From contig OZ218955.1 of NCBI GenBank assembly GCA_965112735.1, forward strand, positions 2,604,001 through 2,668,000: a stretch of 64,000 nt of DNA, read 5' to 3'. The DNA is from Phaeosaccion multiseriatum. Its lineage: Eukaryota; Ochrophyta, other classes. This document shows positions 24,927-35,801 of this stretch, piece by piece (position 1 is the stretch's first letter; the number at the start of each line of letters is the position of its first letter). The translations under genes and the position numbers were made by a program. A model generated the notes under the pieces. It did no database searches. It was not told the origin of the DNA and saw nothing but the letters and a program-made list of their open reading frames with translations.

Positions 24927-25933
24927 ATGCCCCCCACTTTGGCTCCCAAGCCGCCGTCACCGACCAGGAAGCGGCCTGTGGAGAAGCCTATGGGAGGTCG
25001 ACCTCCGCGCACTGTCCGCCCTTCCAGCGCCCCTTCCTCGGGCAGGCAGCAGGCCAAGCAGGCCATCCTCAGGAAGGTAACTAGGAACTGCGTGGTCAAC
25101 GCAGTCGTCAAGAACAAGGAGGTGCGTGTACGGAAAAGGAGGTGCAGAGGGGAGGAGGAGGACCGGGCTGGCTGTGAGACAGAAAGGCAAAACAAGCGAT
25201 GGTGTAGGATTTGCAGAAAAACTCTCTTTCCAAAGTCTTCTTGTTCATGATGCTCACTAACACCTTGCCGCTCAGGTCATCAAAGCGAGGAACGAGAAGA
25301 TGGGCAAGACCAAGAAGAGGAAGACGAGGAAGGAGATCTTGGCAGCCATGGATCTGCAGGAGCTGCAGGTAAGGAAAGGATCCAGGATTGCCTAATTGGC
25401 GACGCAGAGAGAGAGAGAGGATTGCTTGAGAAGCCGACTGAGGAAGGATTGCTTGGGAGGCCGAGCGAGGAGGAAGGAAGCGTGTCCTCAGGAGAAATTT
25501 CCGTGCAGCTGACGCCCCCCTCCACCTCTTCCTTCGTTCGTTTCGTCGACTGATGGGCCTTCCCTCGTACCCATGTCCTTCTCCCCTACTCGCCGTACCC
25601 CCCCTGCCCCTCCCCGGGCGTCACTCTGTGCGTGCAGATTGAGCGTATGACTATTTCACGTATGGGCTTCCTCGACAAGGTGCAAGAAATAGACGGGCTC
25701 ATCGAGAAGGAGAGGAAGCGACTGCATAGGGAGAGGGAAGAAACTGACAACAACGTGTTGAACAAGAAGCTCAATGGCCTGGACATGGCTCACACAAGGA
25801 GGCAGAACGCCCTGGCGAACACTCTCGCGGCGGACATTAATGTAAGTTTGAGTTGTTTTGTGTCGGTGTGGGTTGGCCCTTCCGGCATGCTCCAGAAGTG
25901 CTCAGGAATAGTCAAGCCGAAAGGTTGTGATCC

Positions 25934-25967
<34 letters not shown>

Positions 25968-27308
25968 GCTCCCCCTCCGCTCCTACTGCCCCCCCCCCCC
26001 GCAGGAGACAAAAGCTAAATTTAAGGAAGAGATGGATAAGCTGAAGGCCCAACAGAAGACGGAGTACTGCCTACTCATTGCCGACACCGCAACCCGCGCC
26101 ACGAGCGGTGTGTCGAGTTGCTCGTGCAAGGTGCAGTACCTTTGTCGCCACAATCGCAGCGCCTCATACAAAACACGCAAGCCCGACAAAGACGTCATTC
26201 GCCTGCGTCAGAACGGGCAGCGACTCAGGCTGTCCGGCAGAACCGAGGAGGTAAGGGACGGGCAGTCTTGGACGAATGAGGAGGAGGAGGAGGAGGAGGA
26301 GGAGGAGGAGGAGGAGGAGGAGGAAGGGTACAGAGGAGGAACTGCAGCTGCCCCTGCCCCAGCCCCTGCTCCTGCCTCTCGCCGTCGCTCCGCACTGCTG
26401 CTGACTGACCTTCCCCTCTACTCTCCGAATCGCTGATGCCAATGATACACCAACACCCTCAGGCGGAGGAGATGGAGAGCTCGGCGGCCCTAATGGAGAG
26501 CAAGGCCGAGAAGAGATGGAGGGTGACGGTGGAGAGAGGCATCATTGCGTCGGCGTGGGAGGGGGGCAAGAGCCGCCTTGAGCGCCTCGTAGAGAAGCAG
26601 ATGCGTGTCTGCGCCATGCTGGAGATTACACAGAACGAGAAGGTCAGACAAACACACATGCCTGTTGTATACATGTCGAGTCAGACAAACACACATGCCT
26701 GTTGTATACATGTCGAGTCAGACAAACACACATGCCTGTTGTATACATGTCGAGTCAGACAAACACACATGCCTGTTGTATTCATGTCGAAGCGGACTGG
26801 GTTGCAGAACTCTCTTTCTTTTCTTTCCCTCTCTCCCGCCTTCACCCCCTCCCTAAACCCCTCCCTCCCTCCCTCCCTCCCTCCCCCCCTCTCTCTCTCT
26901 GCTCTACTCTGCTCAGCTCGCCCTACTGGAGGAGCAGCACAACATTCTCCGCCGCAACTTGCTGTCGACGCTGCAGGCAGAGCGCAAGAAGGTTATTGTC
27001 TATTGCCGCAGAGAGGCCCTCAAGAGACGCACAGCTAACCTTGTCGAGGCCGCGGAAGAGAGATCTAGGTGAGGGGGCCGGGGGGGGGGCGGATGGAGGT
27101 GGATGGGGATGGGTTTAGAGGGGGGAAGGGGTGGGTGGGCAGACTCTTTCCAACTGCTTGACGGCCTCTGGTGGCTGCATGCGTCGGAAAGATGATCAAA
27201 GATGATCAGAGCGCGACAGCGTGACAGTTATGGAGTGTCTAACACATCAAGGTTCCGTCCTGCCTTCCCTCTATCCTGCCTCTGCCTTCCTCTGTCTCTA
27301 CCTCTGGG

Positions 27309-27398
<90 letters not shown>

Positions 27399-29724
27399 CC
27401 TGTCCGTTGCTGCCGCAGAATGCGCAAGACAAAGTCCGACGGAATGAACAACGTGTCCAAAAACTTCGGCAGTGATGACGGCGACAGGTAAGGAAGGAAA
27501 TGTGCAGGGCCTTTCATCCTGTGAGACAGTTTATGTGGATGACGACGAGGACGAGATAATCATGACGATTGATGAAGATATTAACGTTCCTTCGATGCTC
27601 CTCTCCTCCGCCCATACGCCTACAACCAACCACAGCGACTATGACGACGAGAAGGACGATCGCCTTGAAGGGTGGGTGGCTCCCGAGGCGTGCGGGGTGC
27701 ATAACTCGGAGGCTATTGCTTCCTTTGACCAGATTCAAACGGGCCAGATCCACGAAGACCTTGCCAGCGGGGCGGCCTTCACCAATGCAGATGGGTCCAT
27801 CAAGACGTCGGGCTCACGGGCGATGGATGCGTATCGCATGAAGCAGGGCGGGGCTACAGAGGTCTATGATCCCACCCGAGAGGTGAGGAAGTTGGTGATA
27901 CGAGAGAAGGAGGGAGGGAAGGAGGGAAGGAGGGAGGGAGGGAGGGAGGGAGGGAGGGAGGGAGGGAGGGAGGGAGAGATGGAGGGAGGGAGGGAGGGAG
28001 GGAGGGAGGGAGGGAGGGAGGGATGGAGGGAGGGAGGGAGGGAGGGTGGAAGGAGGGATGGACGGATGGATGGATGGACGGAGGGAAGGAAGGAAGGATG
28101 GATGAAGGGCGGAAGGAAGAAGGGAGGGAGGGAGGGGAAGGAGAGAAGGAGACTTGACTTGAACTGGATCTGTGATGAACTGAACAAAGCAACCCTTCCC
28201 CTGTCCCTCTCCCCTCACCCTCCGCCTCGTCTCACTCCTTGTCGTGTGTCCAATAAATAGGGAACGGCAATCAAGGGGCTGGACAAGGCTGCAACGATGC
28301 TCCAAAACAACAACTTTACCCCAGGAGCACCCCAGGGGGGAGGAGGGCCGGCTACAAACAGAAAGATTAAGTTTGATGATGACGAAGACGACGACGAGGA
28401 CGAGGACGAAGATGAAGATGACGAGGAGGAGGACGAGGACGATGAGGAAGAGGAGGACAGCGACGAAGGAGGCGGACAGAAGACACCTCCTCCATCATCA
28501 TCAGCACCGCGGCCCATGGGTGCTGTCGCCTCCTCGCCGAGCTTCGGCGCCCCCCCCGGGGCTGGAGCAATGGGTGGAGGTCCAATGGGCGCAATGAGAG
28601 GGGGTGTACCGCCGATGGGGGGGGGTATACCGCCAATGGGAGGGGGTATGCCGTCAATGGGTATGCCGTCAATGGGGGGTGCCGGACCGCCAATGGGGGG
28701 GGGTATGCCACCAATGGGGGGTGCTGGACCGCCCATGGGAGGGGGTATGTCACCAATGGGGGGTGCTGGACCGCCTATGGGAGGGGGTATGCCACCAATG
28801 GGGGGTGCTGGACCGCCTATGGGGGGGGGTATGCCACCAATGGGGGGTGCCGGACCGCCCATGGGAGGGGGTATGCCACCAATGGGGGGTGCCGGACCGC
28901 CCATGGGAGGGGGTATGCCACCAATGGGGGGTGCTGGACCGCCTATGGGAGGGGGTATGCCACCAATGGGGGGTGCTGGACCACCTATGGGGGGGGGTAT
29001 GCCACCAATGGGGGGTGCCGGACCGCCCATGGGAGGGGGGGGAATGGCAGCAGGGATGAGCATGCCTCCGGCGACTTCTGCTCAGCCTGTGACGTCACCA
29101 GCCGCTGGCAAGAGTGAGGAGGAGGAGGAGGAGGAGGAGGAGGAGGAAGAAGAGGAGGAGGAGGAGGAGGAGGAGGAGGAGGAGGAGGAGGGGGAGGAGA
29201 AGGAGGAGGAGGAAGGGGGGAAGGAGGATGACGAGGAGGAGGATGACGAGGAGGAGGGAGGAGGGGAGGGGGCGGCGGAGGAAGGGGAGAAAGAGGGGGG
29301 GAACAAGGAGGATGAGGGGGGAGATGAAGAGGAGGAGGAGGACGAGGAGGACGAGGAGGAGGAGGAAGATGATGATGATGATGATGAGGACGAGGACGAG
29401 GACGAGGAGGATAGGGAGGATATGGAGGAGGAAGCGGAGGGCGAGAAGGCGCAGCAGCTCCAGGAGGAGAAGGTGGTGGTGGTGGTGACCGAGACAGAGG
29501 GGGAGAAGGAGGATGAGGAGGAGGAGGAGGAGGAGGAGGACGACGACGACGAGGAGGAGGAGGAAGATGAGGCAAACGAGCAGCAGCTGCAAGAGGAGGT
29601 GGTGGTTATTGAGAAGGAGGAAAAGGAGGAGGAGGAACAGGAGGAGGAGGAGGAGGAGGAGGTGGTGGTGGTTATTGAGAAGGAGGAAAAGGAGGAGGAG
29701 GAGGAAGAGGAGGAGGAAGAGGAG

Positions 29725-29756
<32 letters not shown>

Positions 29757-32700
29757 GGAGGAGGAGGAGGAGGAAGAGGAGGAGGAAAAGGAGGAGGAGG
29801 AGGAGGAGGAGGAGGAGGAGGAGGAGGCAAAAGAGCAGCAGCTGCAAGAGGAGGTGGTGGTTATTGAGAAGGAGGAAAAGGAGGAGGAGCAAGAGGAGGA
29901 GGAAGAGGAGGAGGAGGAGGAGGAGGAGGAGGAGGAAGAGGAGGAGGAGGAGGAGAAGGAGGAGGAGGAGGCAAAAGAGCAGCAGCTGCAAGAGGAGGTG
30001 GTGGTTATTGAGAAGGAGGAGGAGGAGGAGGAGGAGGAGGAGGAGGAGGAGGAGGAGGAGAAGGAGGAGAAGGAGGCGGCGGCGGAGGAGGAGGAGGAGG
30101 AGGAGGAAGAGGAAGAGCAAGAGGCAGAGGAGAAAGAGGAGGAAGAGGAGGAGGACAACGAAGCGACGGAGGAGGTGGTGGTGATAGAGACGAAGGAGGA
30201 AGAAGACGAGGGGAAAGAGGAGGAGGAAATGAAGGAGGAGGAACAGGAGGAGGAGGAGGAGGAGGAGGGAGAGGGAGAGGAAGAGGCAGAGGAGAAAGAG
30301 GAGGAAGAGGAGGAGGACAATGAAGCGACGGAGGAGGAGGTGGTGGTGATAGAGACGAAGGAGGAAGAAGACGAGGGGCAAGAGGAGGAGGAAATGAAGG
30401 AGGAAGAGGAGGAGGAGGAGGAGGAGAAGGAGGAGGAGGAGGAGGAGGAGGAGGAGGAGGAGGAGAAAGAGGAGGAGGATGAGGAAAAGGAGGAGGTGGA
30501 GGTGGTGGCGATGGAGGAGAAGGAGGAGGAAGAGGCGGAGGGGGAGGAGGAGGGGGAGGAGGAGGAGGACGAGGAGGAGGAGAAGGAGGAGGACGAGGAG
30601 GAGGAGAAGGAGGAGGACGAGGAGGACGAGGAGGACGAGGAGGGGGGGGGGGAAGGACGGAGAGGAGAAGAAGAAGAAGGATGAGGTGGTGGTGATGGAG
30701 AAGAAGGAGGGAGAACAAGAAGGAGAGGAGGAGAAGAGGAGGAGGAGGAGGAGGAGGAGGAGGAGGAGGAGGAGGAGGAGGAGGAGGAGGAGGAGGAGAA
30801 GAACGAGGAGGAGGATGAGGAAAAGGAGGAGGTGGAGGTGGTGGCGATGGAGGAGAAGGAGGAGGAAGAGGCGGAGGGGGAGGAGGAGGGGGAGGAGGAG
30901 AAGGAGGAGGACGAGGAGGACGAGGAGGACGAGGAGGGGGGGGGAGAAGGACGGAGAGGAGAAGAAGAAGAAGGAGGAGGTGGTGGTGATGGAGAAGAAG
31001 GAGGGAGAACAAGAAGGAGAGGAGGAGAAAGAGGAGGAGGAGGAGGAGGAGGAGGAGGAGGAGGAGGACGAGGAGGAGGAGGAGGAGGATGAGGAAAAGG
31101 AGGAGGTGGAGGTGGTGGCGATGGAGGAGAAGGAGGAGGAAGAGGCGGAGGGGGAGGAGGAGGGGGAGGAGGAGGAGGAGGAGGAGGAGGACGAGGACGA
31201 GGAGGAGGAGAAGGAGGAGGACGAGGAGGAGGAGAAGGAGGAGGACGAGGAGGGGGGGGGGGAGAAGGACGGAGAGGAGAAGAAGAAGGAGGAGGTGGTG
31301 GTGATGGAGAAGAAGGAGGGAAAACAAGAACGAGAGGAGGAGAAAGAGGAGGAGGAGGAGGAGGAGGAGGAGGAGGAGGAGGAGGAGAGGGAGGAGGGAG
31401 ACGATGAGAAGGAGGAAGGGGAGGAGAAGGCGGCGGAGCAGGAGGATGTGGTAGTGACGGAGAGGAAGGAGGATGAAGAGGAGGAGGAAGAAGAAGAAGA
31501 TGATGATGATGATGATGAGGAGGAGGAGGAGATGGAGGAGGGAGACGATGAGAAGGAGAAGGAGAGGACGCAGCGAGAGCAGGCTGAGGCAGCACTCCGA
31601 GAGAGAAAGAGACTGGCAGCACAACGTGAGGAGGAGGAAAAGAAGGAGCGAGAACTGAAACTCCAAGAACAAGTTTTGGAGGAGGAGGAGCGACTGGCTA
31701 TGGCGGCAGCCGCTGCTGCCACACTCGAGGAGGAAGAGGCAGCGAAGGAGAAGCAGAAGGAAGAGGAAGAGGGGGAGGGGGAGGGGGAGGAGGAGGAGGA
31801 GAAGGAGCAGCAGGAGGAGGAAGAGGGGGAGGAGGAGGACGGTAAGGGGGAGGAGGAGGAGGAGGAGGAGGAGGAGGAGGAGGAGGAGGAGGTGGAGGAG
31901 GAGGAGAGGGAGCAGCAGGAGCAAAAAGGAGGTGTATGCGACTCCGACGGACCGGCATGGGCTCGAAAGCTGTCGAAGGCCAGTGCCAGTGCTATGGCAG
32001 GGGCACTGCAGCCTGTGGAAGCTGTAGACCAAGACGGTATCGCGTGGGTAAGGCGAGCGTCAGAGGGCATCACCTCCACCCCCCCCTCGACAGAAGAGGA
32101 GGAGGAGGAGGACAAGGGAGAGGAGCAACCAGGGGATGCTTGTGACTGTGGCGGACCGGGATGGGTTCGGAAGCTGTCGAAGGTCAGTGCCAGTGTTGCG
32201 CCAGTAGGAGTGTCGCCTGTGCAAGCCGCTGACCAGGACGGTCTCGCGTGGGTGAGGCGAGCATCAGAGGGAATCACCTCCACCCCACTCTCAACAAACC
32301 TCACGGGGGCAGCAGCAACTGAGGGTGGTGATGGAGCAGCGGTGCCAGTCTCAGAACCGAGAGTACCAGCAGCAGCATCAGAAGCAGTAGCACAGCCAGC
32401 AGAAGAGCCAGCAGAAGAGCCAGCAGGGGCAGCAGCAGAAGCAGAAGCGAAGGCCGCGACAGGACAGGAGGGGCCGGAGTGGGTGAGGCGGCTTTCGTCA
32501 ACAGTCGAGGCTGCAGAAAGCGCAGCAGGGGGGGGGCAATCGGACGGGGCGGAGTATGGTGATGATGATGCCAGTGGCAGTGGGCTCGGTTGGGTGCGGG
32601 CCCTCTCTCTGAACTTGTGGGAGGGCGCGCCAGTGGCCCAACCATCGGGGCTGAGCAGGAGAGGCGAAGAGGGCGAGGAGAAGGAGCAGGGCTCTGCGGC

Positions 32701-32995
32701 TGTGTTGTCAGAAGGAGGAGCAAGAAGGGGATTAGACTGGATCAGTCGAGCCTCGCAGGGAGCGAAGAAGGTGGGGGTGCCAGTACGATTAGCGGGATTC
32801 ATCGGCGCGCAGCAAGTGCAAGTAGGAGGCCTCAATGTGCATGCCAATGCGGTCGACTGGGCGACCACGACGGACTGCGGGCCGCCGGCGGGGGAGTACT
32901 TGGCGTCAGCGCCCCGCAAAGTAGCGGTAGGGCCGTCCTACGCGGGATCTTTCATTTGCTGGACGGCGAGTTTTAGTACCAGCATTCCAGCCTAG
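24927..32995 (+). CDS. Coiled-coil protein with Met-Gly-Gly repeats and a giant Glu-rich region
   Basis: Function not recognised. Exons: 24927-25121, 25276-25368, 25638-25841, 26005-26250, 26463-26642, 26917-27068, 27419-27487, one ending at 27882, and 28261 onward; phases agree except between 27487 and the exon ending 27882, where no acceptor in 27488-27560 keeps frame. Exons 2-7 are highly charged helix, with a CSCKVQYLCRH cluster in exon 4 that could bind metal. From 28604 come Met/Pro/Gly repeats, then over 900 residues dominated by Glu. The C-terminal third (31930-32790) has repeated motifs of the form WVRRASEGITSTP and WVRKLSK. Two long frames (28261-30684 and 30479-32995) overlap; the frame must switch at G-runs near 30642 and 30936 and back near 30740. 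This may be one gene with indels, or two genes. Confidence 0.6.
26644..26795. repeat. 38-bp tandem repeat, four copies, in an intron
   Basis: Unit contains CAGACAAACACACATGCCTG and TTGTATACATGTCGAGT. It starts at the donor of the intron after 26642, and the first bases of the unit (GTCAGACAAA) form that donor, so donor-like sequence is repeated four times. Confidence 0.9.
27311..27394. repeat. (CT)n microsatellite before a 3' splice site
   Basis: About 40 CT units in the intron 27069-27418, ending some 25 bases before the acceptor at 27418. It is positioned as a polypyrimidine tract. Confidence 0.95.
27897..28150. repeat. (GGGA)n / (GGAA)n microsatellite in an intron
   Basis: Purine tetranucleotide repeat filling most of the intron 27883-28260, starting just after the donor. 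Confidence 0.95.
28604..29040 (+). repeat. 42-bp coding repeats encoding GGGMPPMGGAGPPM
   Basis: About nine in-frame copies of a 14-residue unit rich in Met, Gly and Pro, nearly identical in DNA, indicating recent expansion. Part of the gene starting at 24927. Confidence 0.95.
29110..31920 (+). repeat. Coding GAG/GGA trinucleotide array (poly-Glu)
   Basis: Nearly 2.8 kb of purine-only plus strand encoding Glu with some Lys and Asp. A longer unit that begins near AAAAGGAGGAGGTGGAGGTG and ends with a G-run and GAAGGACGGAGAGG occurs three times (from about 30485, 30823 and 31094) with G-runs of 11, 9 and 11. Long Ser-, Pro- and Leu-rich frames on the minus strand are mirror readings of this array. 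Confidence 0.9.
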
Positions 32996-33346
32996 AATAA
33001 CGAAGGGAATGTAGTAGCTATCCACACAAAATTATATGGGCACCATCCCCTGCTGTCCTTGCCCCTTTTTCTTTTTATTTTCTTCTCACCCTCTGACCAC
33101 AGAGTCGGCCCTCTGGACAAGGTTATCTGATTACTGAGTACGGCCGGCGCAGCCAGCCTGATTACTGATTATTGGCGCCAGCCGGCCTGAAGAGCTGAAT
33201 TGCATTCATCAGTTTCATCAGTTTCATCAGTTTCATCAGTTTCCAATTTCAATTTCTCCCACCTTTCTCCACCAAACTGCCGACCTTCCATTCCACAAAT
33301 CCTGGGCTTTTGCAGGCTCTTGTTATTTCTCGATAGCTAAAGAACA
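32996..33346. other. Intergenic spacer with a 9-bp tandem repeat
   Basis: Holds four copies of TTTCATCAG (about 33204-33245) and two GCCGGC-containing CTGATTACTG repeats at 33127-33190. It lies between two plus-strand genes, so it should contain the polyadenylation region of the first and the promoter of the second. Confidence 0.5.
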
Positions 33347-34076
33347 ATGGCGCAGAAGAGCATGTCAATGCAGAAGGAGCAGCGATGCACTTCCCTCGTA
33401 CCCCTGCCAGTGCCGTTCGGCTTCCAGCAGGTTGGCACTACCCTGCTGCCGGAAGCAGGTAGGTTAATTTTGCCTCACCGACCTCTGCCTCCCGTACTTG
33501 TCCCATGCCCTGAAACTGGGGTAGGCTCCGAGCTCCGTGTCTCCTGCTCTACTGACAGTAGTATTTGGTCTCCTCTCACTCTTGCCAGAGAAAAATTGGG
33601 AGAACGACGACAGGATTTCGGAGTGCGGTAGTACCAAGGCCAACAACAAGGATCTAACTGTAAAGAACATGGACAATGAGCTTCAAGACCTCCCCATCCT
33701 TGTGATACCGAGTTGGAGAGACTTTGGACACAATGACCGTCGAGGACAGGTTGGCTCAGGCTCCCAGGACAACGAGGCTTCGGGAGTGCACACACAGGAT
33801 GGAGGAGCAGCACACGGTGCTCTCTCCCCCCCCACCACGACCCCACCTTCACGTTCTTCAGCCAGCGCGGCCACGCTGGTGAAAACCCCAGATAATTACA
33901 ACCCCTCATCCTCTCCCCCACGCATTCTACCTAGTGCCCCTTCTAGACGCCCGCCCTCCCCGACGACTCCACCGGCTTCCGACAAGCACCGACGCACCTC
34001 TTCATCTCCACCAATCTCTCCGTCTTCTCGCTCGCCGCGGGCCGCAGACACAGTGCAACGCTTCACTTTTTGGTAG
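33347..34076 (+). CDS. Small two-exon orphan protein, Ser/Pro-rich C-terminus
   Basis: Exon 1 33347-33458 and exon 2 33589-34076 join in phase (donor CAG|GTAGGT, acceptor TTGCCAG), giving about 199 residues from an ATG preceded by AACA. The N-terminal half contains VPFGFQQVGTTLLPE, then an acidic segment with ILVIPSWRDFGHNDRRG; the second half is disordered and rich in Ser, Pro and Thr with SSSPP and SPSSRSP motifs that could be phosphorylated. No family recognised. The clean phase across the intron supports a real gene; the disordered tail would normally be weak evidence. Confidence 0.55.
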
Positions 34077-34746
34077 CTTGCTCTACCCTATCACCTATCA
34101 CTCTCCTCAGCGCATGTCTTTCCAGAGGAAGTGTATTTCAAGCAGTTAAAGTTTTGATGGAGGGGTGTTAAGTAGCGCTGCTGAGCAGCAGGGAGGAGGA
34201 AGCCCACACAGTCAGGTATGGATGGGACGGAGCTGTGTGGGCGAGTACGTGGGAATGAGTAAGTAAGATAGTAAAGGAGAGAGTAAGTTAAGTTAGTGTG
34301 CGAGTTTGTGCGCGAGGAAGTGAGTGCGTTAGGAGTGAGTTCAGTTCGAGTTGAGTTAAAAGACTAAAACGCACTGTATTGCAGTTTTACATCAAAAAAT
34401 GCCCAGCGTGGAAGCAGCGAAGCAGCGCCGTGGCCGTAGCTTTGGCAGGAGTGTTCGACGTGTTTGGCAGGAGTATTCGACGTGTGTAAGGCGAGCTCTT
34501 GCGCTTTCAATTGCTCTCCTTCTCCGCCGCCTTCTCTGCTGGTGGTGTACCACCAACTGCTCTGGACTTCTGCCGCTCTGGACTGCTGCTGTCCGGACAG
34601 CTGCTGTCCTTCGGAACGGCTGCCCTTCGAAACTGCGCTGCTCCGAGCTGCTGCTTGCTCTGCACTTCTGCTACTCAGAACGGTTGCTGCTGTGCGGAGC
34701 GCTGCTGCTGCTGCTGCTGCTACTCTGAATTGGTCTGGTCCCACTG

Positions 34747-35081
34747 CTGCTCTAGACGGCTGCTCGTTTTGGTCCTACAGCTGCTCTAGACTGCTGCTCG
34801 TGTTGGTCCCACAGCTGCTCTAGACTGCTGCTCGTGTTGGTCCTACAGCTGCTCTAGACTGCTGCTTGTGTTGGTCCTACAGCTGCTCTAGACTGCTGCT
34901 CGTGTTGGTCCTACAGCTGCTCTAGACTGCTGCTCGTGTTGGTCCTACAGCTGCTCTAGACTGCTGCTCGTGTTGGTCCCACAGCTGCTCTAGACTGCTG
35001 CTCGTGTTGGTCCTACAGCTGCTCTAGACTGCTGCTCGTGTTGGTCCTACAGCTGCTCTAGACTGCTGCTTGTGCTGGGCC
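34747..35081. repeat. 34-bp tandem repeat, about ten copies
   Basis: Units contain CTGCTCTAGACTGCTGCTCG followed by TGTTGGTCCTACAG, head to tail with no spacer, and differ at one or two bases. Not a CRISPR array. Confidence 0.95.
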
Positions 35082-35181
35082 TTGGTATTCTGCGTCCCCC
35101 CAAGTGCGAGGGGTTGCGAGCCCTCCCAGCCCGGGGCAGCCGTCACCTGTAACGCGGCGGCTGCTGCTGCTGCTGCCTGCT

Positions 35182-35209
35182 GCTGCTGTATCACCAACTG
35201 CTGCTGCAG
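35182..35209 (+). repeat. Dispersed motif CTGTATCACCAACTGCT flanked by CTG repeats
   Basis: An intact core of the motif discussed in the findings, lying in intergenic DNA between two CTG tracts. Confidence 0.8.
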
Positions 35210-35801
35210 TTGCTGCCTGTGGCCAGGGCTACGGTGGGGCGTCCCTCTCACCAGAGTGGGCCATTTAGCGGGGCTAGGGAGGTGGTGCTGCGGCTGATGC
35301 TGCTCCAAATGGAGAGGAGGAGGGTGATGAGGATGGTGATGTACGCGGTGAAGGCCTGTTCTGTCGCTACTGCGCACCCCACCCCTGCCCCTGCTTCCGC
35401 CGCGCCCCTCCTCATCCTCCTCGACTCGGAAGCCCTCCTCCGCCTCCTCCTCGTCTTTATCGTCGTCCTGCTCTTCCTCTTCTTGCTGCTGATGGCGGCG
35501 ATGGGACCGCAAGCCTCCGTTCAGAGGAGAAGCCTCCGAAGAAGGGGTGAGCGGAGTCAGTCTATCTTGGAGGAGCTGCGGATGAGGAGGAGGAGGAGGA
35601 GGAGGAGGGAGAAGCAGGTGGTAGCAAGGGAGGGGCGGTGCAATGCAGTCGGAGTCAGCAGGAAGGCACCACATACACTATCGTACCTGGTGTCAGTCAG
35701 GGTCAGGGCCTTTTGGGGGTTTCGACACAGCAACCGCCATCAGTCAGCCTCAGTCAGCCACATCAGTCCTCAGTCATCACTCGTCAAGACGAGTCGCGCT
35801 G

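Larger units (their letters stand above)
34077..35801. other. Intergenic region with a 34-bp tandem array and a possible stray exon
   Basis: Besides the tandem repeat at 34747-35081, the minus strand holds a potential exon at about 35245-35352: an acceptor-like ACAG precedes a frame reading AFTAYITILITLLLSIWSS, a plausible membrane helix, to a stop. It could be a last exon of an unplaced gene or chance. A 216-residue minus-strand frame across the same DNA (35024-35674) is His/Gln/Glu low complexity and is not called. Confidence 0.35.

Noticed and set aside
29082-32919. Very long minus-strand frames rich in Ser, Leu or Pro
   Set aside because: They are complementary readings of the plus-strand GAG/GGA array and contain no domain or splice support.
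34747-35081. 34-bp repeat array as a CRISPR
   Set aside because: Units are contiguous with no unique spacers, and the genome is eukaryotic.
35024-35674. 216-codon minus-strand frame as a gene
   Set aside because: Low complexity throughout (His, Gln, Glu, Pro) and extends into the 34-bp repeats.
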